This document shows, piece by piece, positions 45,063 through 56,482 of a DNA stretch of 64,000 nt. Below the pieces are notes generated by a model. The model was not told the origin of the DNA, did not search any database, and saw only the letters and a program-made list of their open reading frames with translations. The translations under genes were made by a program, and so were the position numbers. Every line of letters begins with the position of its first letter. Position 1 is the first letter of the stretch. Source of the stretch: Arthrinium phaeospermum (taxonomy: Eukaryota > Ascomycota > Sordariomycetes > Amphisphaeriales > Apiosporaceae); assembly GCA_006503535.1 (NCBI GenBank), contig QYRS01000002.1:1-64000 (forward strand), read 5' to 3'.

Positions 45063-48000
45063 TCACAACTGGTAATGCTGATGCTGCACGCTCCCCCGCC
45101 GCAACAGCGACCCCCCCGCCACGCCCGGCGTCCCCACCCGCAGACTCGGCGGCCCCCCGCCAAACTCCCGCTGGGAATCCCGAGAATCCGCCCGCTCACC
45201 CAGCCCCAAGACGCCCGGAGGCAGCCCCAGCGACGGAATGGCCGCGTCGGAAACCACCGACTCCCCTCCGCCCATGCCCGACGCCCCGAACCCGGGCGTG
45301 CTGACGGCCGCCCCCTTCTCGAGCGTCTCCTTGTAAAACGCCTCGAGGGCCTCCTCGTCGGCGCAAAAGTTCATCAGCGCCTCCCGCAGGATCTCGGGGT
45401 CCCCGTGCGTCGCAATCATGCCCGGCCGCCCCGCCATGGAGCCCAGCCGCGGCGACGACACGGGCGGCGGGTCGCGTTCCCGTTCGCGGTCTCGGTGGAT
45501 CGACGATGCGCCATTGCCGGTTTGCGAAGACGAGGTCGAGTTGGAGAAGAGCACGGGCCGGAACAGGGGCGACGAGATGGGCGTGGGCTCCGACATGAGA
45601 CTGCCGTGGCCGCCGCCGCCGCCGGTGCTCAGGAGGCGCGAGATGCGGTCGTTGGGGGCGAGGGGCTCGGTGCGCGGCTGCTGGACCTGCTGGAAGGCGG
45701 CGGCGCGGTTGCTGTAGAGGCGGTTGGCCAACAACAAAAAGTCGCCGTCGTCGCGGATCTCGACAATGACCATGCCGGAGCGGTGGATGTACTGCGAGTA
45801 CTTGAAGTCGGGCTGGCCCCACGAGTACGAGACGTCGACGTTGGCCGGGAAGTGCGAGGCCGCCTCCATGTCGAGCACGAAGTCGAACTTGCGCAGCAGC
45901 GCCTTCTGGTAGTAGTGGCGCCCCGGCTGGCTCTGGGGCGCGAACGAGTTGGGGTCGTAGTACGTCACCGGCCGCTTGGTCGGCGGCGGCAGCGACAGCT
46001 TGATGTGGTACGGCTTGCGGAACGGGTTCACGTCCGAGATGGCGCAGGCCTCGGCGATGGGCACCTCGACCAGGCGCAGGCCGTGCTGGGCGGCGATGGC
46101 GGCCCAGCTCTTGACGGCGTCCTCGATGAGCTTGGCCGTCACGTTCATCCAGTCGATGCGGATGTGGTAGCAGTTGTCCGGGTTGTGCAGCCGGTCGTAG
46201 TGCAGGTTGATGCGCTCCGGCCGGTACGACTTGCGCCGCGGGTCCACGTCGTACTTCATCATCTTGCTGAGCACCACCTTGGCCCGCTTGCCGCCGGGGA
46301 GGGACATGGTCGGCGTGGTGGCGCCCGACGTGGGCGAGGCGTCTTCGTGGAGCGACGACGGCCGCGACGCCCCGCTCAGGCCCGTGCGAGGCGAGTCTCG
46401 GGGCGTCTGCTCGGCCAGCGGCGTCGACGGCACCGACGGGTTGCTGGTGTTGTTCAGCGTGTTCTTGCGGATGTTGAGCCAGCCGGCGGGGTGCGGCTTG
46501 GCGAGCTCGTTGGCGATCTGGTAGAAGTACTGTCCGTCGCGGAAGGGGTGCCGGCGCTCCACGTGCACGAAGATGCCGCGGCCGCGCTCCTTTCGGGGAT
46601 CCCGCGGGCCGCCGTCCTTGGGCCGCTCGTCGTCGTAGACCATCAGGGCGTTGCCCAGCTCCACGGCCTCGTCGCGGCTCTCGAGGTCCTCGAAGTTGTC
46701 CAGGAGCCACGTCGTCATGTCGGAGCCGATGAAGCAGTTGTAGTGCAGCCGGAGATGCCACCGGCGGTTCTGCATGCGCACCCCGCCGTTCTCGACGGGC
46801 TGCTGGATGGCCTCGGCCAGGGTGGAGATGTTGAAGTTGGACTTGGAGAAGCGCTCGCGGTTGGAGACGAGCTGGCCCCGGCGCGAGGTCGACTCGACGC
46901 TCTCGAAGAGCGGGAGCGTCTCCATCTCGGCCGCAATCACCACCGACGAGTCTTCGGTCTTGTAGACAATGTCGAGCGGGTTGGGGTCCCGCGCCTTCTT
47001 CTGCCCGGCGCTCTGGAACTGCCGCTCGGACGGGGGCATGTAGCGGTTCTTCTGCCACGTCTGGGCGAGGCGCTTGATCCCCTCGAGCCGGATCTCCTCG
47101 TCGTTGTCCATGTGGTGCGACTTGGAGGTGGAGTAGGGCCGGGAGCTCATGGGGATCAGGACGAAGCGGGCCCGCCAGAAGCGCAGGTTCTCCGTCATCT
47201 CGTCCGTGTGCCCCGCCAGGTACGAGTCGATGTAGTTCCAGTTCTTCTCGGGCTTGGGCGTGAGGATGTCGATCTCGCAGTTCTCGTACTTGGGCTCGAT
47301 GTAGGTGCGGATGGCCGGCTTGTACGTCCGGAAGTGCTGGTCGGCCGGCAGCGCAGGCTCGGTCGGCTTCCTCACAAAAATGTTGACCTCCACTTCCGTG
47401 CCGTTAACACAGGACAGCTGGTGGATCGTGTTGCCGACGCCCATAAACAGGCTGGTGCCGTCCTCGACCATGTGGTCGCGGGAAAAGACGTCGGCGATCT
47501 TCATGAGCTTCTGCCCAAACGCCTTGGCCACGTTGGGCCCCACCACCACCTGGAAGCCGTGCGCGAACCGGGCGCTGATGAGCTCGCGCAGGAAGTCTTC
47601 GCGCAGCTTCGGCTCCTCGGTGAGGTCGTCCTCCAGGTTCTGGGCGATGTTGTAGGGCTGCCGCTGGAACTCGGTGTCGAGCTGTGCTTTGGTGGGGAAA
47701 TACTCGGTGGTCAAGGGCACGGAAGCGGGCGCCGACAGGGATTTCCACTGCATGACGCGCATCTCGCTCGGGCGGGGGAAGACGTGCTGCCACCGGCTGA
47801 AGAGAATAGTGTCGTTGACCTTGTTGATGTCGGGGTTGGAGGGGTTGAGCACCACGAGCCAGGGCGCCATGGCTGTCGTCGGAGACAGCGTCGTCGGGAG
47901 CTCGGGCATGGCCCCCGCCAGCAGCTTGTTGATGTTCATCTTCTGCTGGTCGTCCTGCCGGAGCGCCTTGGAGAACTGCACATCGCGGTCCTCGTCCAAT

Positions 48001-50912
48001 CGAGACGACCGCCCGCCCGCCGCCGCCATGTACGACCCGGCTCCGAGATGGGACCCCGATCGGAGCTGGCTTCCCGAGTCGTTGCTGGCGCCCGGCTTGA
48101 TCAGGATGGGCCGGCTCGGGGTGTTCTGGGTGAGTTCTTGGAGGTGGTCCGTCAGCGACACATTCGACGTCGACCGCTCTATCAGGCGCGACATGCTGTC
48201 TTTGGGGGCTATGCGCGGCGAGTTGATCTGGATGGACGGTCGGCCGGGCGTCGTCGGCGTGATGACCCTGGCCGGGGTGGGTGTTTTGGGGGCCGTCTGG
48301 TGCGCGCTGACGTGCTCGGTGCGTACTTCGGCCAGCGACGTCTTGGGCGCGGCAATGCCGAAGCCTTTCTGGCCCAGGCTGATCTGCCTCATGAATTTGG
48401 GGGCCTTGGCGGAGGATTGCAGTCTGGAGTGCGGTGCAGTCGCCGTCGCCGCCGCCGTAGACTCCCGCCGCCGCTCGGCAGTGCTGCCCTCGGCGGTAGA
48501 TTGTGATTGTGGTTGTGCTGGTTCCGGACGGGTCGTAGAGCTGTAGCTGGAGGAAAGCATCTGTAGCGAGACATCGTGTTTCTTGTCCCCCAGAGAAGTC
48601 CCGAACAAGCCGGCGGTATCCTCCAGCAGCTGCCTCCGGCTGGCTCCATCGAGATGGAGGTCGTGCGCTGCTTTCGGTGCCAGTGGAAACCCGCGTGTCG
48701 GAGGGAGCCGGGCGCGGGACTCGTCGAACGCCTGCAGCTCCTTCCACAACGACTTCTCGCCCGACTTGGTCAGCCTCTCGGGCACAAACTTCTGGAGTCC
48801 GTACACTGGGTCGTACAGCCCATCGGCGGGTTTGCGATGGTGATGATGGTGCGACGATGATGGGGTCGAGGTGGGATGCAGGTTGCTAGACGAGTGTCCG
48901 ACGCTGCTGGTAAACCTCGAGGGGTCCGGGTACTTGGGGTCGGTATGGAGCGGGGGCGTCTCGATCTCGTTGGTCTCCAGCACGCTCCTCATCTGCAAGT
49001 CGTAGAGCCGGCACCGGATGGTGAATTCCTCCTCTTCCATGTCCTTGTTGGAATGCTCGGGGGCGAACAGCGTGATTCCGTGGTACGACAGGGCATCTTC
49101 GGATTTGCCCGTCCAGTACGAGACGTGTAGCCACTGGGGTAAGGCAAAAGACCACTCCTCGTTCTGGAGTCGATTGAGCGGCGCCAGCCTGCCGGACTCC
49201 TCCACCAGCCGGGACGGCGACAGGGACTCGGTCATGGTGCTGTAGCTGCCCACCAGAGGCGTGGGCTGTTTCGGGGTGCTGTCGCGGCTTCTCGTCCGCG
49301 ACTGCTGGTTGGCGCCGAGATAGTGCGGGTTGCGGTAGCGAAACAGCGGGACGGAATGGAGGGGGATCTTGGGGATGCAAATCAGGTCGATGCCGATCCC
49401 GTTGCCCACCAGCGCCTCCGTCGTGCGTCGCAGGTTCTCGTAGTCGACTTCAAACACGCCAGAACCAGGACTGATGACGGCAATGGAGATGCCGGTGCGC
49501 AGCAGGTCGCGGTCGATGTAATCGGTGGCGTACTGGGACGAGGCCATGGTGATGGCTTCGAGGAAGTTGCCGTACATGGCGAGGGACGAGTGCGCCTTGA
49601 CGCGAGACGCCGCCGCGGCGCCGGCTTTAGACGAGGCGGCCCCGTTATCCTCGGAGGCGTCGACGGGGGTGGTGTCGTCGCGGGCCTCGAGGTGGAAGAG
49701 GCTGATGTCCTTGCGGAAGATGTTGAACTCGCGCTTCAGCTGGTGCAGGATGGTGGTCCACTCGCCGCTGGCCATCTCGCTGACCACCACCCGGTAAAAG
49801 TCCTTGTAGGGGCGGCGGTCGCCGAAGGTCTGGTAGCCCGTGTAGAAGTCGTCCTCGAGGGCGTCGGTGGAGAGGTTGGTGTTGATGCCCGTGTCGTACT
49901 CGACGCGCGCAAAGAGGACAATGGTGACGAGGTGCTTGACCTGCAGCATGGCCCACTTCTTGAAGAGGGCGGGCAGGAAGCCGTTGACGACCTTGTAGAA
50001 CATGATCTCGCCGGACCCGTCCGAGTCGAAGTCCCACATCTCGCGCGCCATCTGGATGAACAGCACGTACCGCGCCGACTCGCTGCGGAAGATGGGGCGC
50101 GTGTGCCGCCCGAAGAAGGCCGACGGCGCCTTGTGCCCGTCCACGTACACCGTCGCCACCGTCGCCTTGATGGTGCCCATGAAGAAGACAATCTGGCCCT
50201 TGTAGACGGTCCGGTCCGCCAGGTCCGACACGGCCAGCCGCCACATGTCGGACCGCGAGAGGTACATGTCCTTGAACGTCAGCTCGACGTGCGAGGCCTC
50301 GACGGCGGGCGCCTCGTCGTCGACGGGGGCCAGGGTCACCTGGGTGCCCTTCCGCATGCCAAACGCATCGCCGACGTGCTTGGCGACCAGGACCTCGATG
50401 GCGGGGTTCCGCGCGCGCACCTCCTTGGACATGTCCTTGACCACAAAGATGTAGCGCTTGTTGGGGTCCTTGGAAGGGTCGTCAGATGCGCCGCCTGTAC
50501 CGCCGCCGGTGTTGGTCCGGTGCAGCAGCAGGGAGGCCTTGGTGGAGCCATAGTTGGAGCTGGCGGTTCGGTCTTGGTCGCTCTTGACGGGCACGATGGA
50601 CATGAGGCTGCCGGGCTTGATGTCGCCCCCCAGCAGCTCGAGGTTGAGCAGGACCTCGTCGCGGGTGGGGATGAGCGACTCGTTGATGGCGACGGTGCAG
50701 GTTCGCGGGGCGATGCGCTTGGGGCCGTTGCGGACGGTGGAGTTGCTCGAGACGGAGACGGTGTCGGGGGAGCGCGGGCCGCTGCCGTGGCTGCCGAGCG
50801 AGACCTTGTCGAAGCTGGTCCGGCTCAGCTGGCGCAGGTGCGACAGGGGCCCGCGCCGCGACGACGTCGGCGACGTCGTGCTGTTGGTGCTGTTGCTGTG
50901 GCTGTGCGACAT
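45063..50912 (-). CDS. iml1: Iml1/DEPDC5-type GATOR1 (SEACIT) subunit
   Basis: One uninterrupted exon encodes 1949 residues, the usual size of filamentous-fungal Iml1. A Ser-rich tail (residues 1-65) is followed by the conserved N-terminal Iml1 region (CTVAINESLIPTRDEVLLNLE, then GMRKGTQVTLAPVDD and SRSDMWRL). Long Ser/Thr/Pro-rich linkers alternate with conserved blocks. A DEP domain lies around residues 1370-1460 (WHLRLHYNCFIGSDMTTWLL to FVHVERRHPFRDGQYFY). The C-terminal block contains RINLHYDRLHNPDNCYHIRI. In yeast Iml1 with Npr2 and Npr3 is the GAP for Gtr1 and turns TORC1 down during amino-acid starvation at the vacuole. All long antisense frames over this gene are shadows. There are no frameshifts in 5.85 kb, in contrast to the two nearby broken genes. 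Confidence 0.96.
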   Translation of the reverse strand: MSHSHSNSTNSTTSPTSSRRGPLSHLRQLSRTSFDKVSLGSHGSGPRSPDTVSVSSNSTVRNGPKRIAPRTCTVAINESLIPTRDEVLLNLELLGGDIKPGSLMSIVPVKSDQDRTASSNYGSTKASLLLHRTNTGGGTGGASDDPSKDPNKRYIFVVKDMSKEVRARNPAIEVLVAKHVGDAFGMRKGTQVTLAPVDDEAPAVEASHVELTFKDMYLSRSDMWRLAVSDLADRTVYKGQIVFFMGTIKATVATVYVDGHKAPSAFFGRHTRPIFRSESARYVLFIQMAREMWDFDSDGSGEIMFYKVVNGFLPALFKKWAMLQVKHLVTIVLFARVEYDTGINTNLSTDALEDDFYTGYQTFGDRRPYKDFYRVVVSEMASGEWTTILHQLKREFNIFRKDISLFHLEARDDTTPVDASEDNGAASSKAGAAAASRVKAHSSLAMYGNFLEAITMASSQYATDYIDRDLLRTGISIAVISPGSGVFEVDYENLRRTTEALVGNGIGIDLICIPKIPLHSVPLFRYRNPHYLGANQQSRTRSRDSTPKQPTPLVGSYSTMTESLSPSRLVEESGRLAPLNRLQNEEWSFALPQWLHVSYWTGKSEDALSYHGITLFAPEHSNKDMEEEEFTIRCRLYDLQMRSVLETNEIETPPLHTDPKYPDPSRFTSSVGHSSSNLHPTSTPSSSHHHHHRKPADGLYDPVYGLQKFVPERLTKSGEKSLWKELQAFDESRARLPPTRGFPLAPKAAHDLHLDGASRRQLLEDTAGLFGTSLGDKKHDVSLQMLSSSYSSTTRPEPAQPQSQSTAEGSTAERRRESTAAATATAPHSRLQSSAKAPKFMRQISLGQKGFGIAAPKTSLAEVRTEHVSAHQTAPKTPTPARVITPTTPGRPSIQINSPRIAPKDSMSRLIERSTSNVSLTDHLQELTQNTPSRPILIKPGASNDSGSQLRSGSHLGAGSYMAAAGGRSSRLDEDRDVQFSKALRQDDQQKMNINKLLAGAMPELPTTLSPTTAMAPWLVVLNPSNPDINKVNDTILFSRWQHVFPRPSEMRVMQWKSLSAPASVPLTTEYFPTKAQLDTEFQRQPYNIAQNLEDDLTEEPKLREDFLRELISARFAHGFQVVVGPNVAKAFGQKLMKIADVFSRDHMVEDGTSLFMGVGNTIHQLSCVNGTEVEVNIFVRKPTEPALPADQHFRTYKPAIRTYIEPKYENCEIDILTPKPEKNWNYIDSYLAGHTDEMTENLRFWRARFVLIPMSSRPYSTSKSHHMDNDEEIRLEGIKRLAQTWQKNRYMPPSERQFQSAGQKKARDPNPLDIVYKTEDSSVVIAAEMETLPLFESVESTSRRGQLVSNRERFSKSNFNISTLAEAIQQPVENGGVRMQNRRWHLRLHYNCFIGSDMTTWLLDNFEDLESRDEAVELGNALMVYDDERPKDGGPRDPRKERGRGIFVHVERRHPFRDGQYFYQIANELAKPHPAGWLNIRKNTLNNTSNPSVPSTPLAEQTPRDSPRTGLSGASRPSSLHEDASPTSGATTPTMSLPGGKRAKVVLSKMMKYDVDPRRKSYRPERINLHYDRLHNPDNCYHIRIDWMNVTAKLIEDAVKSWAAIAAQHGLRLVEVPIAEACAISDVNPFRKPYHIKLSLPPPTKRPVTYYDPNSFAPQSQPGRHYYQKALLRKFDFVLDMEAASHFPANVDVSYSWGQPDFKYSQYIHRSGMVIVEIRDDGDFLLLANRLYSNRAAAFQQVQQPRTEPLAPNDRISRLLSTGGGGGHGSLMSEPTPISSPLFRPVLFSNSTSSSQTGNGASSIHRDRERERDPPPVSSPRLGSMAGRPGMIATHGDPEILREALMNFCADEEALEAFYKETLEKGAAVSTPGFGASGMGGGESVVSDAAIPSLGLPPGVLGLGERADSRDSQREFGGGPPSLRVGTPGVAGGSLLRRGSVQHQHYQL

Positions 50913-51381
50913 TGGGACCGTTTCTTGACTAACCCAAGTCGATGTCGGATAGCCTCTTCATCCTGGTGGGACTCGTATCCGAAGGGCGTCGTCAGGGGCA
51001 AGAATGGATCGGAATCGCAAGCATGTCCGAGGCAGCTGTAGAGAAGGTGCTTTGCCTTGTTGGCGGTATTAAGCTGCTGGAAGGTAAGTCGGCGCTCAAT
51101 TGTGATTTGCTCAATTGTCCAGACGGGTCGACCTTTATCAGCGATAAGCTGCACTGGACGGCGGGCAGAAACCCCTGCCGCCATTTTTAGTGGGTAGCTC
51201 CAGCGACCTCGGCACCAGCTTCTAGCTGCTTTAGATCGAGGTTGTACAGCAGTGTAAGCCAGGTTTTCAAGGATCATCAGCAGTGGGTATGCAACTCCAG
51301 GCATGAGTATGGGCATTCAAGAATTCAAGACAAGTACATATCCATTGCTTCAATATTTTACACGATTAGGTATATACTGCA
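50913..51381. other. Intergenic region between Iml1 and the short-chain dehydrogenase
   Basis: About 470 bp, holding the Iml1 5' region and the dehydrogenase 3' flank. I see no gene or clear element. Confidence 0.5.
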
Positions 51382-52525
51382 TCAATGCGACACGTCGATG
51401 CCGTGGTCAATGGAAACATTCGCCTTTTCCATGACCACCTTCCTCGTCAGCTCCATCAGCTGGTCGGCGAGCGCGTCGTCCTGCGCCATGGCAGTCCCGG
51501 GTTCAGGCACCGCCGGCGGGCAGATGTACTGCCCGCCCTTCTCGGTCTGGGTGGCGGCGAACATGCTCGAGACGCAGCCCTCGGACTGGGACTTCTTGAA
51601 GGGCTCCATGACCGTCGACACGCCGTAGCCCAGGATCGGGAAGGGCTCGTGGATGTCGTGCGTGCTCTGCTTGGTCGACACGAAGCCCGGGTGCACGGCG
51701 TTCATGAGCACGCGGGGGTGCCCGGCCTCGGTCACGCGGCGGGTAAAGTAGCGGGCGTACAGGATGGCCGCCAGCTTGGAGCGTCCGTACTGCGGGTTGG
51801 GGCCAGGTCCCGGTTCAGCTCCTCGAGGCTGGCGAACCGGGTGTCGCTGGGGGCGCCCTGGTGGGCGTTGCTGGACAGGCTGACGATGCGCACCGTCTCG
51901 CCCGTCTTCTCCGCCGTCGACTTGAGGAGCGGGAGCAGGTGCGAGGTCAGCACGGCGTGGCCGAAGTGGTTCACGGCCATGTGCCGGTCCACGCCGTAGT
52001 CGGTGAGCTCGTACGTCATGATGCCCCGGCCGGCGTTGTTGATGAGGATGTCGATCCGGTCCGTGTCTTTTGTGATTTCTTCGGCACACCTCCTTGACGC
52101 GCTTCCAGTCGGACAGGTCGCACTGGAACCACTGGGTCTTGCTGACGGCGTCCTCGCCCAGGTCCTTGGCAATGGCCCCCCTGGCGCCCTGGGCGACCTC
52201 TTGGGAGACGGACAAGATGTACACCTTGGAGATGTTGTGGTCTAGTAGCGTGTGGATGGATCCATATCCGATGCCTGTTTTTTTAGTTGCCCGGATCATT
52301 GTCGAGAAAAGAGAAGCCATGAGCGCATAAAATACCTTCGCTGCCACCGGTGACGACGGCGACCTTGCCAGCCAGGTCCGGGACGTCAGACAACTTGAAC
52401 TGGTGTGTGGACAGGCTCTGTGCTGGTCCGCCAAAGTTCTCGCCGATTGTGTTCTAACATCACAGGGTCAGTCCTTATGAAGTATGGTTGCAGACAAATA
52501 GTGGTCATACCTTGATGGCGTCCAT
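51382..52525 (-). CDS. Short-chain dehydrogenase, two opposite frameshifts
   Basis: Exons 52525-52511, 52453-52336 and 52274-51382 are separated by 57- and 61-bp introns. Exon 1 is only 15 bases (MDAIK). The sum is divisible by three, predicting 341 residues. The cofactor loop VVTGGSEGIGYG and catalytic YGRSK are in the main frame, but the middle, including ILINNAG and SLSSNAHQG, is in another frame. The shift begins near 52085-52090, where one extra base sits in GAGGTGTGCCGAA (minus strand). It is undone near 51799-51802, where a C run appears one base short. Restored, it would be a retinol-dehydrogenase-like SDR. As given, about 95 residues are misread. It is either a young pseudogene or carries two base errors. 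Confidence 0.75.
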
Positions 52526-53938
52526 GGCGGCGGATGCTGTTGAGTAACTAGAAGTGATGCTGGACTGATTGGTGTCTGAGGGGTTTCTTTGGCTTGGCGT
52601 CGATGCTGAATATCTAGAGATTCTGGCACATGCACAGCGTAGACTCGGGCGAGATATAACAGAACGGAGGTTTGCTTGGCCGGCAAGCTTGAGTCCACGT
52701 TGGATAGAAGAAGTCATTGCGTCACAGTCATGCAATGAATTTCCCGTTCTCTTACTCTTATTATATAGAGTACGAGCTGCAGCGTGCATGGCTGAAACGG
52801 AGGGCACTTATACCAGACGCATATGCTTTGATTGGATCATGGGGCGGTCACCCAAGTGCTGGCGGTGCAGTCTACGGCGGTGGGTGATGACGGCTTGACT
52901 CTGCAGGGCCGGGCCAGACCCTCCGTCGTCATGACTGCCAGTAGTGCGCATGCATAGGCCTTCGAGTCTGAATGAGCCCGGCCCCTGGGGAAAGCAAAGC
53001 AAATCGCAGATTTAATCTGAGACAGATCTAGATAGGGAACCTCGGTTTTTCTTCTTTTCAGAAGGGAAAATCTTGTTCTCCAGATCCTATCGACATTTAT
53101 TCCAGGCACATGCCGAGGCCAATCCTCGTTGACTGCACCCGACGGCCACCCCACTCTACCGCAATTGATAGGCCCTATCAGCTACGCTGCTAAGCGACTC
53201 ACCACCAATAGCTTCAATGCTGCACACATATTCCAAAGCTCTTGGAGCATCATCTTGCTTGCTTGCTTGATCTTGCTTGCCCGCGTTCCATCCGTGCGAC
53301 ATGGACCTCCCCTACTGCAAGGTGCCGCCCAAGACAGCAACGGCAGGCAGCATTTGAATCTGCTGTCTTGTGTCGTGTCAGGCCAAAAAGTAAGGGAGCG
53401 CAGCTACCTAGCATCCAACGCCTGGTTCGTCCCAAGCTGCACTGAACCGCCGTTTCTCTTTGTTCGTGGCCGTCAAGTCTCGCATACTCGCCATCTGAGG
53501 TGCAAACCAACCGGCAGGCAGTAGTAGCAGCCTACGGCAGTAAGCTGTATCCCGACATCCCGTTGCATTGCATTAGCTGTCAGGAACCTTAGGCAGGTCG
53601 CGCCTGGGACGCGGAGGTGCAGCAGCAGTCCAGAGTAAATAAGTAAATAGCAACAGGAGCAGCAACTTCTGGCAACAGATCACCCGGTTCTTGACTCGCC
53701 TCGGCCCCAACTCGCTTCTCCCAAAGGCCGGTTGCCAGTTCATCCAGTGTGACCGATGCGCATACCTGTGTTTGTTTGCCTCTGCCTAGTTACACAATCG
53801 TCTTTGGTCCTGTAAAAGCTGCATCTGATCCGCCGCCTCTGGTACTATCTATCTCGCTCTTGTGTCCCGAAATATCTTCACCCCTCTCTTAATCCCGATC
53901 CTGATCCCCTGGCAGGTTGGGTCGACACGGTTTCCTCG
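52526..53938. other. Intergenic region of 1.4 kb
   Basis: Divergent upstream region of the dehydrogenase and the zinc transporter. It contains pyrimidine-rich stretches but no gene that I can support. Confidence 0.5.
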
Positions 53939-55681
53939 ATGGCAGGAATCAAACTCACTTCCAAGCAGAAGCTAATGGGAACCATTGCCATCTCCTTCTC
54001 GTTCTTTGTTGCCGAGATCATTGGTATGGCGCCTGTTGTGAATCTAATGTCGGAAGACACTGACTAATCGGACCTCCATGTGTGCTGCAGTTGCATTTAT
54101 GACTGGATCGCTGGCTTTGCTTGCTGATGCCTTCCATTATGTACGTCTACTCGCCACTGGAAACAAATGATTCCAGGGCTGTTATTAATCTAACATTTCT
54201 ACTCCAGTTGAACGATCTCATCGGCTTCGTTGTTGCTCTGGTGGCGGTCATCGTAAGTCACCCCTTTAGCTTACACCCATTCCCTTGATCGCCCATTCCC
54301 TCGCTCACTCAAACAACTGTGGGCAAACATCTCCAACTGACTTCCCCCCTCTTAGGTCACCGAAAAGGCCGACTCGCCGTCGGGCTTCTCCTTTGGCTGG
54401 GCGCGCGCCTCTCTCCTGGGGGCCTTCTTCAACGGCGTGTTCCTCCTGGCCCTGGGCGTCTCCATCTTCCTGCAGTCCATTGAGCGGTTCATATCCCTGA
54501 AGAGTAGACCGGGTCTCCAATCCATCATGTATGTGTACTTTCACTAACGCGCATCTCACAGAGGTCGAGGACCCCAAGTTGATCCTGATCATGGGCTGCG
54601 TCGGCCTCGCCCTGAACGTCCTCAGCGCGGTTCTTCTGCACGAGCACCACGGCCACCACCACCATGACGACTTGGGCCATCATGCCCATCCAAGCCACGG
54701 CCTGGCAGCCAGTCCCCCTCCGGACAATGAAGCCGGACTTCCGAGTACGGATACCTCCGGAACCCTGACGGTAGGCTTGCCATCCCCTTTGCTCCTCGAC
54801 GCCAAACAGAGCAGTTGTAGGCTAACCCCAGTCGCCCCAACAGCCCATCCTCAGCGCCCACGCCGACCACCGCCACACCCTCGCCAGCAACAAACTGCCG
54901 TTATCCGCGGGCCAGGGCCACCACCAGCGTGACCTCGGCATGCTCGGCGCCCTCACCCACGTCCTCGGCGACGCCCTCAACAACGTCGGCGTCATCGTGG
55001 CCGCCCTCGTCATCTGGCGGGCGACGCGCTACGACGCGCGCTTCTACGCCGACCCGGGCGTGGGCCTGGGCATCGCCGTCATGATCCTGCTGTCTTCGCT
55101 GCCCCTGGTCAAGAACAGCGGCCGCATCCTGCTCGAGAGCGCCCCGGGCGGCGTGGACGTGGGCGACGTGAAGCACGATTTGGAAAAGGCATGTCCTCTC
55201 TTTCTATCTCTGTCCCTCCCCTCCCATCCCTGTGTCTCTCACTCGATTCCACGTACCCCTCTCTCCCTATGTCTAACTGGCTTCGACCGCGACGCACCCC
55301 GCTAACCTACCCCCTCCCCAACAGATCCCCGGCATCGACTCGGTCCACGAGCTCCACATCTGGCGCCTCGACCAGCAGAAAGCCGTCGCCTCGGCCCACG
55401 TCGTCGTGAGCGCCGACGACACCGTGGCCGACTTCATGCGGCGGGCCCGGACCGTCAACGAGTGCCTGCACGCCTACGGCATCCACTCCACCACCCTGCA
55501 GCCAGAAGTTGTGGCTCCTCCCCCTGCTACGCCCGCGTCGTCTTCGACCACCACGACCCTCGTGTCGTCGTCCTCCCCGGCCCCGACGATCAAGCCGGAG
55601 CAGGAAAACGGGGCGGTGTGCTGCCAGATCGTGTGTGGCAAGCTCTGCGAGGGTCTTAAGTGCTGTGCAGGCGCCGAATGA
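53939..55681 (+). CDS. zrc1: Vacuolar zinc/cation transporter, CDF family (Zrc1/Cot1 type)
   Basis: Seven exons: 53939-54023, 54091-54140, 54208-54252, 54356-54503, 54562-54770, 54844-55188 and 55325-55681, giving 412 residues. Introns are 58-136 bp. The last one starts with GC instead of GT (AAG|GCATGT) and ends in CAG. Six membrane segments are expected. Both zinc-site HxxxD motifs are present, in ADAFHYLND (H44, D48) and LTHVLGDALNN (H218, D222). A His-rich cytosolic loop (HEHHGHHHHDD) follows the fourth segment. A Cys-rich tail (CCQIVCGKLCEGLKCC) is typical of Ascomycete members. It exports zinc, and possibly cobalt, from cytosol into the vacuole in exchange for protons. No frame break is seen. 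Confidence 0.92.
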
Positions 55682-56482
55682 ATGGGAATAGGCATGGAAA
55701 TGGGGATGACGACGGTATTGATACGAGGATGATCTAGTCTCAAATCTCTGTACATGGCCAAGCGACATCATTAGGCACTGTGTTCTAGGTGGCTACTGCT
55801 AGTGACACCAATGCGACTGAAGCCAGCTAGGACCCTGCATTCCTAAGAGTTGTCGGTCGTAGCAACTCATCACGTTGCGCATTGACTATGCGAGCCATCG
55901 TGCATGATCACGCCGAAAACTTAACTCGTTTCACCGGCAATGGTGCCATGGCAAACATCTTGTAGCAACTACGTAAATCGCTGGAATTCTGCATTGAGTT
56001 CAGACGGGTTTCCATATCATAAAGAAATAGCAGTAGTTCTAATCAAATTGTTCTCATTTCAAGCATCAACATCAATCGGCTGACTCCTTGTTCTATCTTC
56101 CGCCCCCTCTTCTATACATGTAAGGCTTTCCCAAAAACTACAATATCGAAATGCTTCCTTCCAAAACGCCATGCTGTGCGAAGAAAAAAAAAGACATCAA
56201 TCCACTCATTGCGTCGTCCAAAGTCAACCTCCTCCTGCCTTTGACGATCGGCGAAGAAACAAAGACAAGCAGCCCCTGCTGTAGCAAAGAAACGAGAAAA
56301 CAAAAACTAAAATAGTACTTCTTGTGGGGGTATCTCAATGCATATGGTAAATGATTGGCCTCTCGGCTCGAGAGGACTTGGAAAGTAGTGGCGGTGGTGG
56401 TACAAGGTGCCCGTCATTGGCACCTGTTTGGTATGGTATGAGTTGATTCGAGGGAATACGCCTTTCAATCGGCGACGACGGT
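55682..56482. other. Convergent 3' flanks, no gene
   Basis: About 800 bp between the zinc transporter stop and the end of the FNIP-like gene. It is AT-richer than the coding regions. No gene is supported. Confidence 0.5.

Noticed and set aside
45075..48506. 1143-codon frame on the + strand and other long frames opposite iml1
   Set aside because: They are antisense shadows of a GC-rich, highly conserved coding sequence. The minus-strand Iml1 product is recognisable throughout.
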